Source: Cuniculiplasma divulgatum (GTDB lineage: Archaea > Thermoplasmatota > Thermoplasmata > Thermoplasmatales > Thermoplasmataceae). From it: a DNA stretch of 64,000 nt. The position numbers were made by a program, and so were the translations under genes. Location: the NCBI GenBank assembly GCA_031200235.1, contig CP133595.1, forward strand, positions 248,001 through 312,000, read 5' to 3'. Under the pieces are notes generated by a model. It saw nothing but the letters and a program-made list of their open reading frames with translations, made no database searches and was not told where the DNA came from. Below are positions 26,442-35,540 of this stretch, in pieces. Position 1 is the stretch's first letter, and every line of letters starts with the position of its first letter.

Positions 26442-26741
26442 TTAACTGGATTCTTTAAGGCGCTTAATTTCCTTTGTAATATCCATGTCAAGATTCTCAT
26501 AGACCTTGCTGAGCCTCTTGATGGACCTCTTTACAGCGGCCTGTGGTTTACCAGTTTTCACGCGCACGAATATTTTTGGAGTATCTATTATGGGGTGTTT
26601 TATGTAATACCTTGCCTCTGCAACCTGTTCATCTCTTAATATCTCATCGATAAGTGGCCTGAGAATTGTATTGTCGTAGTTTAGCATTTCAAGAGTTATT
26701 GAGTCTTTTTCCTTGGAAACGACTCTAAGTGAACTATCCAT
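26442..26741 (-). CDS. rpoL: DNA-directed RNA polymerase subunit L (Rpo11)
   Basis: 99 residues from ATG 26741. The core (I-T-L-E-M-L-N-Y-D-N-T-I-L-R-P-L-I-D-E-I-L, then Y-Y-I-K-H-P and the long C-terminal helix) is that of archaeal L / eukaryotic Rpb11, which pairs with subunit D to start polymerase assembly. A longer upstream reading exists, but the TATA box at 26763-26770 lies inside it, so the short form is preferred and matches the family length. Confidence 0.9.
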   Translation of the reverse strand: MDSSLRVVSKEKDSITLEMLNYDNTILRPLIDEILRDEQVAEARYYIKHPIIDTPKIFVRVKTGKPQAAVKRSIKRLSKVYENLDMDITKEIKRLKESS

Positions 26742-26762
26742 GGGAGGTTCATTAGACATGGA

Positions 26763-26770
26763 TATATATT
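26763..26770 (-). promoter_or_regulatory. TATA box of rpoL
   Basis: AATATATA on the minus strand, 22-29 nt before ATG 26741; fixes the start of the polymerase subunit. Confidence 0.55.
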
Positions 26771-26771
26771 C

Positions 26772-27242
26772 TTCACTATTCTGAGACAGGTTTCCTGCCA
26801 ATAGCCAATTCCTTCGAAGCCGATCCACTGCGAATTATTTCATTATTCCATGAACTCTGTTCTCATAAATTCAATTGTCGTGCTTTGTTTTTCAGTTTTT
26901 GCAGCCACAAACTCAGCAGCCTTGCTGTTCATTATGTAGTAATATGCCCTGATGTTGTGAAAACCTTTGTGTTGCCAGGATTTCCATTTTCACGAACACC
27001 ATGTTTCACTTCTGGACCTCATTTTTGCGTCTCTCATAATTTTCCAGAGTCGCATTGGGAAGTTGCAATATGCTGGCGTAAATGGTCCCGCTATGTTTGC
27101 CCGATTCATGGTTCACAGTTGCAAATCGCTTCGTGTATAACAGATGTCTTAATTGACCTCGCCCTCTTGCTGAAACAATGAGACTGGTGCCGTAAATGAT
27201 AAAATATTCCATTGCACGAAAAAATACTAATAAGTAGTTACG
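26772..27242 (-). pseudogene. degenerate stretch with broken minus-strand frames
   Basis: No intact gene is seen in this stretch of about 0.47 kb. On the minus strand a 68-residue frame (27212-27006, with R-H-L-L-Y-T-K-R-F and E-N-Y-E-R-R-K) stops with TGA. Protein-like sequence then resumes in another frame (K-G-F-H-N-I-R-A-Y-Y-Y-I-M-N-S-K-A-A-E-F) and ends at TAA about 26847. This frame-broken pattern suggests a decayed gene. I cannot name its family. A plus-strand frame of 98 codons over the same DNA is Cys/Ser/Pro-rich and looks like antisense noise. Confidence 0.3.
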
Positions 27243-27329
27243 ATGAAAGAGCGACCGAATTGCTTAATTATGAATCCAGAGGAAATCAGCAAAATGAATA
27301 CAGAAGAGTTGACCATGAAACAAGCGTGA
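27243..27329 (+). CDS. possible 28-residue peptide or truncated N-terminus
   Basis: ATG 27243 to TGA 27327-27329 encodes 28 residues with an acidic, helix-like centre (M-N-P-E-E-I-S-K-M-N-T-E-E-L). A weak AAATACT box lies about 15-21 nt upstream. It may be a real small protein ahead of the SQR-like gene or the remains of a longer gene. Nothing else convincing lies between 27329 and 27389 apart from the TATA-like TTTTTAAT at 27366-27373 serving the next gene. Confidence 0.25.
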   Translation: MKERPNCLIMNPEEISKMNTEELTMKQA

Positions 27330-27389
27330 CCTGGGTTTGGCAATTCGCTAAAAAGTCAGAGCCTATTTTTAATTTGCGAGATGGTTTGA

Positions 27390-28532
27390 ATGGCAGTTTC
27401 TAAGAAAGTGATAATAATTGGGGATGGGGCAGCCGGCATTATGGCGGCAAACAAATTGAGATTCCATTCCACTGATAAGGAGCTGGAAATAACGGTTATA
27501 GGGAACAATCCACGACATTTCTATAAGCCGGATGGGGTCCTGATACCGTTTGGATACAAGAATTACAGGAAGAGTGTAAAGCCTGTGAATTTCCTCCTGA
27601 ATTACGGAGTGAATTACCTCAAGGATGAGGTGCTGAGGATCAACGCTGATGAGAACATAATATTCCTGAAATCCGGCAAGAGCCTTATTGGAGACTACAT
27701 AATAATAGCAACTGGAGACAGGTATTCGCCAGAAGAGATACCTGGCTATGAGGGTGAGGCCAGGCACTTCTTTGACCTTCAGAGAGCCATGGAGTTAAGA
27801 GAGTATATAAAAACATTCCAGGGTGGGCAGGTGTTCATAGGCAGTGCAGGGGAAGTTATCCAGTATCCTGAGTCACTTTATGAATTTGCATTCGTTCTTG
27901 AATCATATCTGGCAGAGAACAGCTTGAAGGATAAGACGACAATAGTGCTTGCAACACCTTCAAAGGAGCTATCCCCTGACCCAGCAGTTCACAGAGATCT
28001 TTCCGGCATGCTGGAAAGCAGAGGAATACAGTTTCATCCAGGTGTTGTCATCAAATCAGTAGACCCGAAAAACAAGGAAGTTGCTGGCAGCGATGGAGCA
28101 ATGTACAAGTATTCACTGCTCATCCTTGTGCCACCACACAGGGGACAGCAGTTTGCCATAGATTCAGGCATCGCTGATGAGAAGGGGTATGTGGTTGTGG
28201 ACCCCAAGGATCTTTCTGTGAAGGGTAACAGGACAATTTTTGCAATCGGTGACGCAAATAACCTTAGCCTGAGCAAATCTGCAGTAGCCGCACATGGCCA
28301 GGCTTCATTTGTGGCATCGTTGATTATATCAAAGACAGTAGGCGGGCTTAAGGAGGAAAAGATGACCGCAAAGGTTCCAGAGTTCGCATTAACTGGGAAC
28401 GACACTGCTTTCTCCTTCTATGATGCCCCGGGAAGAGCATCCCGCGGGATCAACGTCAACAGGGGAGACTTCATGCTGAGATGGACATCGGCAGACACAT
28501 ATTTCTCCACAATTCTGAGGGGGATGATTTGA
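27390..28532 (+). CDS. SQR-like FAD-dependent oxidoreductase without cysteines
   Basis: 380 residues of the sulfide:quinone oxidoreductase/NDH-2-like flavoprotein family. FAD-binding I-I-G-D-G-A-A-G near residue 9, an A-T-G-D strand at about 106, and the second FAD contact F-A-I-G-D-A-N-N near 286 are clear. The region before Y-E-F-A-F, where SQRs have a catalytic Cys (C-P-x-A-P-Y-E-type), reads I-Q-Y-P-E-S-L-Y-E-F-A. The whole translated protein contains no Cys. It therefore cannot run the usual disulfide-based sulfide oxidation, though it could still pass electrons to quinone. The next gene, one base on, is a DUF1641 protein, the usual partner of such flavoproteins. Confidence 0.85.
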   Translation: MAVSKKVIIIGDGAAGIMAANKLRFHSTDKELEITVIGNNPRHFYKPDGVLIPFGYKNYRKSVKPVNFLLNYGVNYLKDEVLRINADENIIFLKSGKSLIGDYIIIATGDRYSPEEIPGYEGEARHFFDLQRAMELREYIKTFQGGQVFIGSAGEVIQYPESLYEFAFVLESYLAENSLKDKTTIVLATPSKELSPDPAVHRDLSGMLESRGIQFHPGVVIKSVDPKNKEVAGSDGAMYKYSLLILVPPHRGQQFAIDSGIADEKGYVVVDPKDLSVKGNRTIFAIGDANNLSLSKSAVAAHGQASFVASLIISKTVGGLKEEKMTAKVPEFALTGNDTAFSFYDAPGRASRGINVNRGDFMLRWTSADTYFSTILRGMI

Positions 28533-28533
28533 A

Positions 28534-29031
28534 ATGACAGAGAACGAGGAAGAGATGAAAAACACTGAGGAAGAGAACGAAGATGATATAGAGCCCCTGC
28601 TGAGAGGGCTCCTTGAAAACAAGCATGCCTTTGAATCGCTTATGAACATGCTGACCAAACTCAACAATTCTGGTTTGATGTCTGTTGTGGAGAATATATC
28701 CGCGGACTATCTGCCCAGCGATATAGAGTTCCTGTCTGAGTTCCTGACTTCAAAGGACTTCCTGACATCCTTCGTTAAAACCATGAACGTTGTTACGGCG
28801 CTTTCTCATTCCCTGGCAGGCGAAAGGGCATCTGATGCCCTTAAGGCAATCCTCTACAACAGCGACGCCATATGGGAAGGTATGGTTACGGGTGCCAAGA
28901 ACCCTGAGGCCATTTCTGTTCTAAGGCTATACGCAATGCTCAGGGATCCTGACACTGCCGCAGGCCTGACTGCAGTACTGAATGCCCTTAAGGCCGTAGG
29001 AATGGCACTGAGAAAGGTTCCGGACGAATAA
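28534..29031 (+). CDS. DUF1641 family protein
   Basis: 165 residues. A highly acidic N-terminal 25 residues precedes helical DUF1641 sequence, with the end segment A-G-L-T-A-V-L-N-A-L-K-A-V-G. DUF1641 proteins are commonly encoded beside SQR-like flavoproteins or formate dehydrogenase subunits, and are thought to be small accessory or docking subunits (family knowledge). Only one base separates it from the flavoprotein gene, so both should form one complex or at least one transcript. Confidence 0.8.
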   Translation: MTENEEEMKNTEEENEDDIEPLLRGLLENKHAFESLMNMLTKLNNSGLMSVVENISADYLPSDIEFLSEFLTSKDFLTSFVKTMNVVTALSHSLAGERASDALKAILYNSDAIWEGMVTGAKNPEAISVLRLYAMLRDPDTAAGLTAVLNALKAVGMALRKVPDE

Positions 29032-29060
29032 TTTCAAGCAGAAATTACCCAATAATCAAT

Positions 29061-29069
29061 TTTATATTA
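29061..29069 (+). promoter_or_regulatory. TATA box of the 325-residue hypothetical gene
   Basis: TTTATATTA lies 24-32 nt before ATG 29093, predicting a leaderless transcript separate from the flavoprotein operon. Confidence 0.5.
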
Positions 29070-29092
29070 TTATTCCATATGAACGTCCACTT

Positions 29093-30070
29093 ATGATATC
29101 TCCCCTATGCAATGTTGCACTGATTCGCTCCACTAATCTCAGACCCAGTTATAGCCATGTGGATGAAATCAGGGGCAAACAAAAATTGCGCTTCCTGAAC
29201 CTGCTAATGGAAGGAGGAAAATGGCTGATCGCGGAAAATGTAGGCAAGGGAATTGGGTCGGATGAGCTCCCCAGAATAGAGGAAGAGTTCCGTTCTAAGG
29301 GTGCAGACGGTATTTTTATCCGCAATGGTATATTGTATTCACGGCTTCATTCTGCCAACGATGACTTGATGAACAAGATTAATGGTATACCTGGATGCAG
29401 GATTGGTCCACTACATATATGGAATATGGATGATGTTTATTTCACCATCGAATATTTTCCGGAACAGGCAGGAATAGTTAGTGATATACTTCTAGATTAT
29501 CTTTCATGCAATCATTCTCTATCAGTTTCTCTGGAATACATGGGAGATTATTCTGGCCAAATTCCTTTCATGCTTAACCTGTTTCAGTCACTTGGAGGAG
29601 ATCTTGGTGAGTACTCCATTGTCACCACAGCATGGAACGCAACTTCAAGTGAGTTAGCCGGCGAGACTTCAGGTATTTTCCTGAATCCTGGATTATTCTA
29701 TCCAAAGGCCATGTCAGATTCTGATACTGGCGAAATGATCTATTACGGGAATGGGAGCGATTTCAGTGGACCGGATTCCGAGATTGTTGACAGAAATCAG
29801 ATAATCTATCAGATATCCCTAAGGACCAGGTTTTTTAATGATTTTTATGAATCAATGAAGGAGGCAGGAATTTGGCCATTGATTTTTTATGCAGTGTCTA
29901 ACGGTAGCACCGTGACAAACAACATGATGATCAGGAATGATGAGGTTGAAGGTTTCACATTTGCCCTGAGACGACACTTTGGAAAGAGTGCCAGGAACAT
30001 TCATGTAAACTCCATTGCATCGGTTGTGCGTGCAGGTGAGTACTTCACGGGATCAAAGGAAGTGCCTTAA
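29093..30070 (+). CDS. hypothetical protein, 325 residues
   Basis: Not recognised. It is soluble, with no signal peptide or membrane helix, rich in aromatic and Ser/Asn residues, and mildly acidic. A short C-terminal basic segment (A-L-R-R-H-F-G-K-S-A-R-N-I-H-V) could contact nucleic acid or phosphate. The overall two-domain feel (about 1-160 and 165-325) resembles ligand-sensing regions of archaeal regulators, but no helix-turn-helix is obvious. It has its own promoter and is followed by an independently promoted OsmC gene. Confidence 0.7.
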   Translation: MISPLCNVALIRSTNLRPSYSHVDEIRGKQKLRFLNLLMEGGKWLIAENVGKGIGSDELPRIEEEFRSKGADGIFIRNGILYSRLHSANDDLMNKINGIPGCRIGPLHIWNMDDVYFTIEYFPEQAGIVSDILLDYLSCNHSLSVSLEYMGDYSGQIPFMLNLFQSLGGDLGEYSIVTTAWNATSSELAGETSGIFLNPGLFYPKAMSDSDTGEMIYYGNGSDFSGPDSEIVDRNQIIYQISLRTRFFNDFYESMKEAGIWPLIFYAVSNGSTVTNNMMIRNDEVEGFTFALRRHFGKSARNIHVNSIASVVRAGEYFTGSKEVP

Positions 30071-30102
30071 AAGCTGTCCACTTTAAGCTGTTCCATAAAA
30101 AT

Positions 30103-30110
30103 CTATATAT
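30103..30110 (+). promoter_or_regulatory. TATA box of the OsmC gene
   Basis: CTATATAT lies 21-28 nt before ATG 30131. Confidence 0.5.
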
Positions 30111-30130
30111 GATGCCAATTTACGGCTTCT

Positions 30131-30583
30131 ATGAATGTCTCGTTCAAATACAACAGTGAGGAGGGATTCATCACAGATACCCCTGGAAAGACCAGGATCG
30201 TGCTGAAGAATTCACTTTCAAATCACCAGGAGAACTATGCCCCGACAGAACTTCTCCTTCTGTCAATGGGAGGATGCACATCGGATGATGTACTTTCCAT
30301 GCTGAAGAAGATGAGGGTAAATTTCACTGAATTCAGGTGTGAAGTAAATGCAGAAAGGCACGAGGAACATCCGCGTACAGTGAAGAATGTTGACATACAT
30401 TACATATTCTCCGGGGATGTTGATGCTGAAAAGGCCAGAAAGGCCATTGGGCTCTCACTGAATAAATACTGCAGCGTATCAATTCTTGCTAAAAGGGGAG
30501 GCGCAAATGTGACGTATTCCCTGACAATAAACGGTGAAACGCTTCATAGCAGATCCAATCCGGGACTGCTGGCCGAAGTGTAA
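30131..30583 (+). CDS. OsmC/Ohr family peroxiredoxin-like protein
   Basis: 150 residues. The two reactive cysteines of the family lie in M-G-G-C-T-S-D-D-V and the later K-Y-C-S-V-S. Between them is the usual long helix. Members reduce organic hydroperoxides, or in other subfamilies have unknown thiol functions. Convergent with threonine synthase, with three bases between the genes. Confidence 0.88.
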   Translation: MNVSFKYNSEEGFITDTPGKTRIVLKNSLSNHQENYAPTELLLLSMGGCTSDDVLSMLKKMRVNFTEFRCEVNAERHEEHPRTVKNVDIHYIFSGDVDAEKARKAIGLSLNKYCSVSILAKRGGANVTYSLTINGETLHSRSNPGLLAEV

Positions 30584-30586
30584 TGA

Positions 30587-31615
30587 TTATGGTGTCTTGA
30601 GGCCATTTCCAGTCATTATGAGCAACGCATTTTCATTGCCATGAATCTTTCTGGAGGCAGCAAATACTGTTGCTGAACTGTATTCCACATAGATGCCGGA
30701 ATGCGCCAGATCATTTCTGGCCGATATTATCTCATCCTCAGATACCACCATGCATTTCCCCCCGTAATGTTTCAGTTCCCTGATCATTTCGTCCAGAAGC
30801 GGGGGATTCTTGGAAACCAGTGCATCTGCAACGGAGATTGTTACAGCCGATGGATCATATTGAAAACCGTTTATCCTTGAACAGAGAGGGCATACTGCCT
30901 CTGTCTGGACTGCCACAATTTCTGGCATACCAGATGTTTCACCCGAATTCATGAGATGCCTGAATCCTGCAATGACTCCAAGCATCAGTGTCCCGGCGGA
31001 GACAGGAATAAAAACCCTTTCAGGAATCCTGTATCCCATCTGCTGGAATATTTCATAACTTATCTGGCGCATGCCATCCCTGAATTCCGGGTTGAGCACA
31101 TGGCTGGAATAGTATCCCTGATGCGACTTTGCCGCGGTTGCCACATCTTCCCTTGTTCCTTTGATGGTATGTATCTCTGCCCCGTAAGCAATTATCTGGC
31201 TCATCTTGCTTTTCATTGTGGCCTCTGGCACGAATATGTTTACTTTATAGCCCGCCGATGCTCCGTACGCAGCAATGGATGCACCTGCATTGCCGGACGA
31301 ATCCTCGTTTATTTCAGAGCCTTTAGGCAGATTCTCCAGAAGGCTTGAGATCAACACTTTACTTCCTCTATCCTTGTAAGAGAATGTTGGCGAGAAATAC
31401 TCCAGCTTGAGCTTCATTCCCGCGACATCCACAACAGGAGTGACAACCTCACCAAGCGATATCACATGCTTCAGGTAAGGATAATTACCCCTGAAATCAC
31501 CATCACGATACCTGAAATCAACTCTAGGAATCAGTATGCCGCCGCATGAACATAACGGACTGGAAGTGAAAGAATGCCTTTCTTTGCCACAGATGCTGCA
31601 ATAAGCTGGTAACAT
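30587..31615 (-). CDS. thrC: threonine synthase
   Basis: 342 residues, PLP fold type II. The cofactor lysine is in S-Y-K-D-R-G-S; the Ser/Gly phosphate loop is S-S-G-N-A-G-A-S. An N-terminal zinc-ribbon-like pair (C-S-I-C and C-S-C-G-G) is typical of archaeal threonine synthases. It converts O-phosphohomoserine to threonine. The related cysteate synthase group is a less likely alternative. Its promoter overlaps the T-run behind the EF-2 gene. Confidence 0.87.
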   Translation of the reverse strand: MLPAYCSICGKERHSFTSSPLCSCGGILIPRVDFRYRDGDFRGNYPYLKHVISLGEVVTPVVDVAGMKLKLEYFSPTFSYKDRGSKVLISSLLENLPKGSEINEDSSGNAGASIAAYGASAGYKVNIFVPEATMKSKMSQIIAYGAEIHTIKGTREDVATAAKSHQGYYSSHVLNPEFRDGMRQISYEIFQQMGYRIPERVFIPVSAGTLMLGVIAGFRHLMNSGETSGMPEIVAVQTEAVCPLCSRINGFQYDPSAVTISVADALVSKNPPLLDEMIRELKHYGGKCMVVSEDEIISARNDLAHSGIYVEYSSATVFAASRKIHGNENALLIMTGNGLKTP

Positions 31616-31638
31616 GTTAAAAGAATATGGGGTTGTAA

Positions 31639-31650
31639 GATATAAAAAAA
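31639..31650 (-). promoter_or_regulatory. combined fus terminator and thrC TATA box
   Basis: On the minus strand the sequence TTTTTTTATATC lies 7-20 bases after the EF-2 stop codon and 24-35 nt before the thrC ATG. The T-run can end the EF-2 transcript while the TATA element starts thrC. Confidence 0.5.
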
Positions 31651-31657
31651 TGGATGT

Positions 31658-33862
31658 TTAGAGAGAAGCGTAATAAGCTTCGTCGTAAGGTTCCGGCTTG
31701 AGACCCTTACGTTCTCTTATCTTGGCAACAACATCCTTCTGAAGTTCTGGAGGAACACGCTGGTAGCCATGGTTTTCTGAGTTCCAGAGCACCTTGCCAC
31801 CGGTTGCGCTCCTTATGGCTGACGCAAAACCGAACATACCTGCCACAGGCACCTTGGCAACTATGACTATTTCGTCCCCTTCCTGCGTCATCTCATCAAC
31901 AACGCCCCTTCTCTGCTGAATTTCGTTCGTGACTGACCCCATAACTTCCTGCGGTACACTTATGTAAACTCTCTGGACAGGTTCAAGGAGTATTCTCTTT
32001 GCCTGTGTCATTGCTCCATATATTGAGTTCCTGCCTGCAGGAATGACCTGGGCCGGTCCCCTGTGTATGCTGTCCTCGTGAAGTTTTGCGTCCACAAGCC
32101 TGGCCTTTATTCCATATACCTTTTCAGAGGCAAGCGGACCCTTAGCCATGACTTCACCGAATGCCTCTATGAGCAGTTCCATTGTTTCATCGAGATACTG
32201 GATTCCCTTTGTTACATCCAGCAGAAGATTGTCACCGTCAACTGCAACCAGACCTCTTGATTCTTCCCTCGTAAGACCATTCTTCTCTAGCAGTTCCATA
32301 AGGGCCTTCTTATCCTTGAATTTCGCCCCCTGCGGGATAGTACCATCCTTGATGAGATCCACAATTGCCTCTGGGAGTGGTTCCACTTCAAAGTAGAACC
32401 TGTTATGCTTATTGGGAGACTTCCCCTCGAAAGGCCCACCTTTGTGATCAACTGTTTCCCTGTACACCACAAGAGGATCGGATGTGGTCACGTCAACCTT
32501 GTAGTCATTTCTTATCCTGTATAAGGTGACTTCCAGATGGAGTTCACCCATTCCTGAAATAAGGTGTTCCCCGGTTTCCTGGTTGATATCAACCTGAATT
32601 GACGGATCGGCCTTTGAAACACTTCTGAGCACCTCTATCAGTTTTGGAAGATCTGCAGTATGCTTTGCTTCAATTGCCAACGTAACCACAGGCTCGGAAT
32701 AATGAACCATCGGTTCGAAGGGATCCATGTTTGGAAGGGAGGAAACGGTCGATCCTGCCACTGCAGCCTTAAGGCCTACCACTGCAGCAATATTGCCAGC
32801 AGCCATTTCATCCACTGAGATCCTGTCTGGACCCACCATCATTGATAGAAGCTGAACCTTGTATTTGTTGTTGGACATCCCAGATATGTACAGTTCGCTG
32901 CCCTTCCTGAGCGTACCACTGAACAATCGGCCCACGGCAATTTCACCTGCATGGGGATCGACAATAATCTTTGTTACCATCATGCTTACAGGTCCTGTGT
33001 GGTCACAGACAGACATGGCCTTTCCGATTTCGGAATTTATGTCGCCTTTCCATATCTGCGGAATCCTGTATTTCTGCGCAACCAGCGGATTAGGCAGGTG
33101 CTTTATAACCATATCAAGAATAATCTCGTGAAGCTGCACTTTCTTTGCAAGTTCTTTCTGTTTCCCGTCACGGACCATTTCGGCAATGTCCTTGAAAGAC
33201 ATCTTGTATTTCGCCATGGCTGGAACTGAGATGGCCCAGTTGTTATAAGCGGAACCAAATGCGACTCTACCGTCCTGAACGTTAACCTGCCAGGATTGTT
33301 TGAACTCTTCTGGCCCATATTTTGCCAGGAGTTTGTTGACATCCGTGATGATCTTGAGGAAACGTTTTTGCATCTCGTCCCCGTTCAGTTTCAGCTCATT
33401 TATGAGTCGATCAACTTTGTTAATGAACAGGACTGGCTTTACTTTCTCCTTCAGGGCCTGCCTAATCACGGTTTCAGTCTGTGGCATTACGCCCTCAACA
33501 GAATCCACAACTATGATAGCGCCATCAACAGCTCTCATGGCCCTGGTCACATCCCCCCCAAAGTCAACGTGTCCGGGTGTGTCAATAAGGTTAATGAGGT
33601 ACTCCTCAGAGCCATAGGTATGAACCATTGAAGCTGTTGCAGCATTTATGGTGATTCCTCTGGCCTGCTCCTGCTCATCATAGTCCAGCATCAGCTGTTT
33701 CCCTGCCAGATCCTCGCTCATCATGCCGGCTCCAGCAATCAGGTTATCGCTGAGTGTTGTCTTGCCATGATCAATATGGGCAGCAATACCCATATTCCTG
33801 ATTCTTTCCGGTCTTTCGATTAATTTCATTGCCTTTGCAATGTTGTCTTCCTTTCGTCCCAT
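31658..33862 (-). CDS. fusA: elongation factor 2
   Basis: 734 residues, the archaeal EF-2 length. G1 A-H-I-D-H-G-K-T-T, G2/G3 with D-T-P-G-H-V-D-F and G4 N-K-V-D are present. Domain IV contains S-I-H-R-G-P-A-Q, whose His is the site of diphthamide modification. It moves tRNA and mRNA through the ribosome. A GGTGA site four bases before the ATG and two TATA-like elements upstream mark it as a leadered, strongly expressed gene. Confidence 0.98.
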   Translation of the reverse strand: MGRKEDNIAKAMKLIERPERIRNMGIAAHIDHGKTTLSDNLIAGAGMMSEDLAGKQLMLDYDEQEQARGITINAATASMVHTYGSEEYLINLIDTPGHVDFGGDVTRAMRAVDGAIIVVDSVEGVMPQTETVIRQALKEKVKPVLFINKVDRLINELKLNGDEMQKRFLKIITDVNKLLAKYGPEEFKQSWQVNVQDGRVAFGSAYNNWAISVPAMAKYKMSFKDIAEMVRDGKQKELAKKVQLHEIILDMVIKHLPNPLVAQKYRIPQIWKGDINSEIGKAMSVCDHTGPVSMMVTKIIVDPHAGEIAVGRLFSGTLRKGSELYISGMSNNKYKVQLLSMMVGPDRISVDEMAAGNIAAVVGLKAAVAGSTVSSLPNMDPFEPMVHYSEPVVTLAIEAKHTADLPKLIEVLRSVSKADPSIQVDINQETGEHLISGMGELHLEVTLYRIRNDYKVDVTTSDPLVVYRETVDHKGGPFEGKSPNKHNRFYFEVEPLPEAIVDLIKDGTIPQGAKFKDKKALMELLEKNGLTREESRGLVAVDGDNLLLDVTKGIQYLDETMELLIEAFGEVMAKGPLASEKVYGIKARLVDAKLHEDSIHRGPAQVIPAGRNSIYGAMTQAKRILLEPVQRVYISVPQEVMGSVTNEIQQRRGVVDEMTQEGDEIVIVAKVPVAGMFGFASAIRSATGGKVLWNSENHGYQRVPPELQKDVVAKIRERKGLKPEPYDEAYYASL

Positions 33863-33865
33863 ATT

Positions 33866-33927
33866 TCACCAACTTTGCTAAATGATATTTCGGTAATAAG
33901 AAAGCATTATTTAACGGTTTTAAAAAG
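33866..33927 (-). promoter_or_regulatory. promoter region and Shine-Dalgarno of the EF-2 gene
   Basis: GGTGA (33866-33870) lies three bases before the ATG. Farther up, CGTTAAATAATG (33904-33915) and TTTTTAAAAC (33917-33926) are TATA-like. The leader would be about 20 nt. Confidence 0.5.
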
Positions 33928-33934
33928 AGTTTAG

Positions 33935-34249
33935 TTACGATTTTATCTGAATTTCGATCTGAACCCCATCCGGGATAGGAATTCTCATGAGCTGTCTCAG
34001 GGTTCTCTCATCAGCGTCCACGTCTATGAGACGCTTGTGAATCCTCATCTCCCATCTGTCCCATGTTGGAGAGCCTTCTCCGTCAGGACTTTTCCTGACA
34101 GGAACTACAAGCCTCTTTGTGGGAAGGGGGACTGGCCCATGAACCTCGACTCCTGTCCTGGTGGCTATTCCCTTGATCTCATTGCAGACAACATCAACAA
34201 TCTTGTGCTCAGTTCCACTAAGGGAAATTCTAGCCTTATAGGATGCCAT
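33935..34249 (-). CDS. rps10: ribosomal protein S10
   Basis: 104 residues from ATG 34249 ([10 protein letters not shown]). [11 protein letters not shown] and the C-terminal I-P-D-G-V-Q-I-E-I are typical of archaeal S10/S20e. The intergenic sequence TAAGGTGAACTCC after EF-1alpha gives both the upstream stop and a GGTGA ribosome site five bases before this ATG, so this start is preferred over an ATG at 34258. The EF-1alpha-S10 order is the classic archaeal arrangement. Confidence 0.95.
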   Translation of the reverse strand: MASYKARISLSGTEHKIVDVVCNEIKGIATRTGVEVHGPVPLPTKRLVVPVRKSPDGEGSPTWDRWEMRIHKRLIDVDADERTLRQLMRIPIPDGVQIEIQIKS

Positions 34250-34259
34250 GGAGTTCACC

Positions 34260-35534
34260 TTACTTTACTTCAACCTCAATGCACTGCCCTGCAGCCACAG
34301 TTTGCCCCATGTCCCTTATGGCAAATCTTCCAAGCTGCGGGATGTCTGAGACTTTTTCTATTACGAAGGGACGATCCGGAACAATTTTAACGATTGCTAT
34401 GTCCCCGGTTTTTATGAAGTCAGGGTGATCCTTAAGCGTTGTTCCATCCTTTGGATTCAGTGTCTTCACTATCTCGTCAAATCTGCATGCTATCTGTGTG
34501 GTGTGAACATGGAACACAGGCTTGTATCCATTTGCAATAACACTTGGATGGTTAAGCACGACGACCTGGGCAGTGAAACCTTTCACCACTGTTGGCGGGG
34601 AGCTCACTGGACCGCATACGTCGCCCCTCTTGATGTCATTCTTTGCAATGCCCCTTACGTTGAATCCAATGTTGTCTCCAGGTTCGGCCTGTTGCATTGT
34701 TTCATGGTGCATTTCAATTGACTTGACTTCTCCCTGCTTGTCTGCGGGTTCGAATATGACCTTGTCTCCAATCTTAACTATTCCGGTTTCAACCCTGCCA
34801 ACAGGAACCGTGCCGATACCGGTGATTGAATAAACATCCTGTATGGGGAGCCTGAGTGGCTTGTTTGTGGGTTTTTCCGGGGGCTTCAGCGCATCCAGTG
34901 CTTCCAGGAGCGTTGGGCCGTTGTACCATTTAAGATTTTCTGATTTCTTGACGATGTTGTCGCCCTTGTATCCGCTGATCGGGATGATCGGAACATTCTT
35001 GTAACCTATGGAACCAAGAAGTTTTTCAACCTCCTTCTTAACTTCTTCATATCTCTGCTGATTGTAAGGAGGCTGCACTGCATCCATCTTGTTTATGAGA
35101 ATGATAAGCTGCTGAACACCAAGTGTTCTGGCAAGGAAAGCGTGCTCCCTGGTCTGAGCCATTACGCCCTCGCCCTCTCTTGCTGATACTACCAGCATGG
35201 CTGCATCAGCCTGGCTGGTTCCAGTTATCATGTTTTTTACGAAGTCTCTGTGTCCAGGAGCATCAATGAGCGTGAAATAGTACTTGTCAGTCTCGAATTT
35301 CCTGTGGGAAAGATCTATTGTGACCCCTCTCTCCCTCTCTTCCTTGTACCTGTCCATGACCCATGCAAACTCAAATGTTGCCTTGCCCTTCTCTTCGGCC
35401 TGCTTTCTGTATTCCTCAATAATATGAGACGGAATCTCCCCATGCTCAAAGAGAAGCCTGCCTACAAGCGTTGACTTTCCATGATCTACGTGTCCGATGG
35501 TTACCAAGTTTATGTGTGGTTTCTGCGTTGCCAT
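34260..35534 (-). CDS. tuf: elongation factor 1-alpha
   Basis: 424 residues. G1 G-H-V-D-H-G-K-S-T near residue 14, the switch [11 protein letters not shown]4 N-K-M-D and G5 S-G-Y region are intact. It delivers aminoacyl-tRNA to the ribosome. First gene of the operon with S10. A GGTGA site lies six bases before the ATG. Confidence 0.98.
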   Translation of the reverse strand: MATQKPHINLVTIGHVDHGKSTLVGRLLFEHGEIPSHIIEEYRKQAEEKGKATFEFAWVMDRYKEERERGVTIDLSHRKFETDKYYFTLIDAPGHRDFVKNMITGTSQADAAMLVVSAREGEGVMAQTREHAFLARTLGVQQLIILINKMDAVQPPYNQQRYEEVKKEVEKLLGSIGYKNVPIIPISGYKGDNIVKKSENLKWYNGPTLLEALDALKPPEKPTNKPLRLPIQDVYSITGIGTVPVGRVETGIVKIGDKVIFEPADKQGEVKSIEMHHETMQQAEPGDNIGFNVRGIAKNDIKRGDVCGPVSSPPTVVKGFTAQVVVLNHPSVIANGYKPVFHVHTTQIACRFDEIVKTLNPKDGTTLKDHPDFIKTGDIAIVKIVPDRPFVIEKVSDIPQLGRFAIRDMGQTVAAGQCIEVEVK

Positions 35535-35540
35535 TTATTT

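Noticed and set aside
26885-27181. A 98-codon plus-strand frame in the degenerate gap
   Set aside because: It is Cys, Ser and His rich, does not resemble a folded protein, and lies opposite more protein-like minus-strand fragments.
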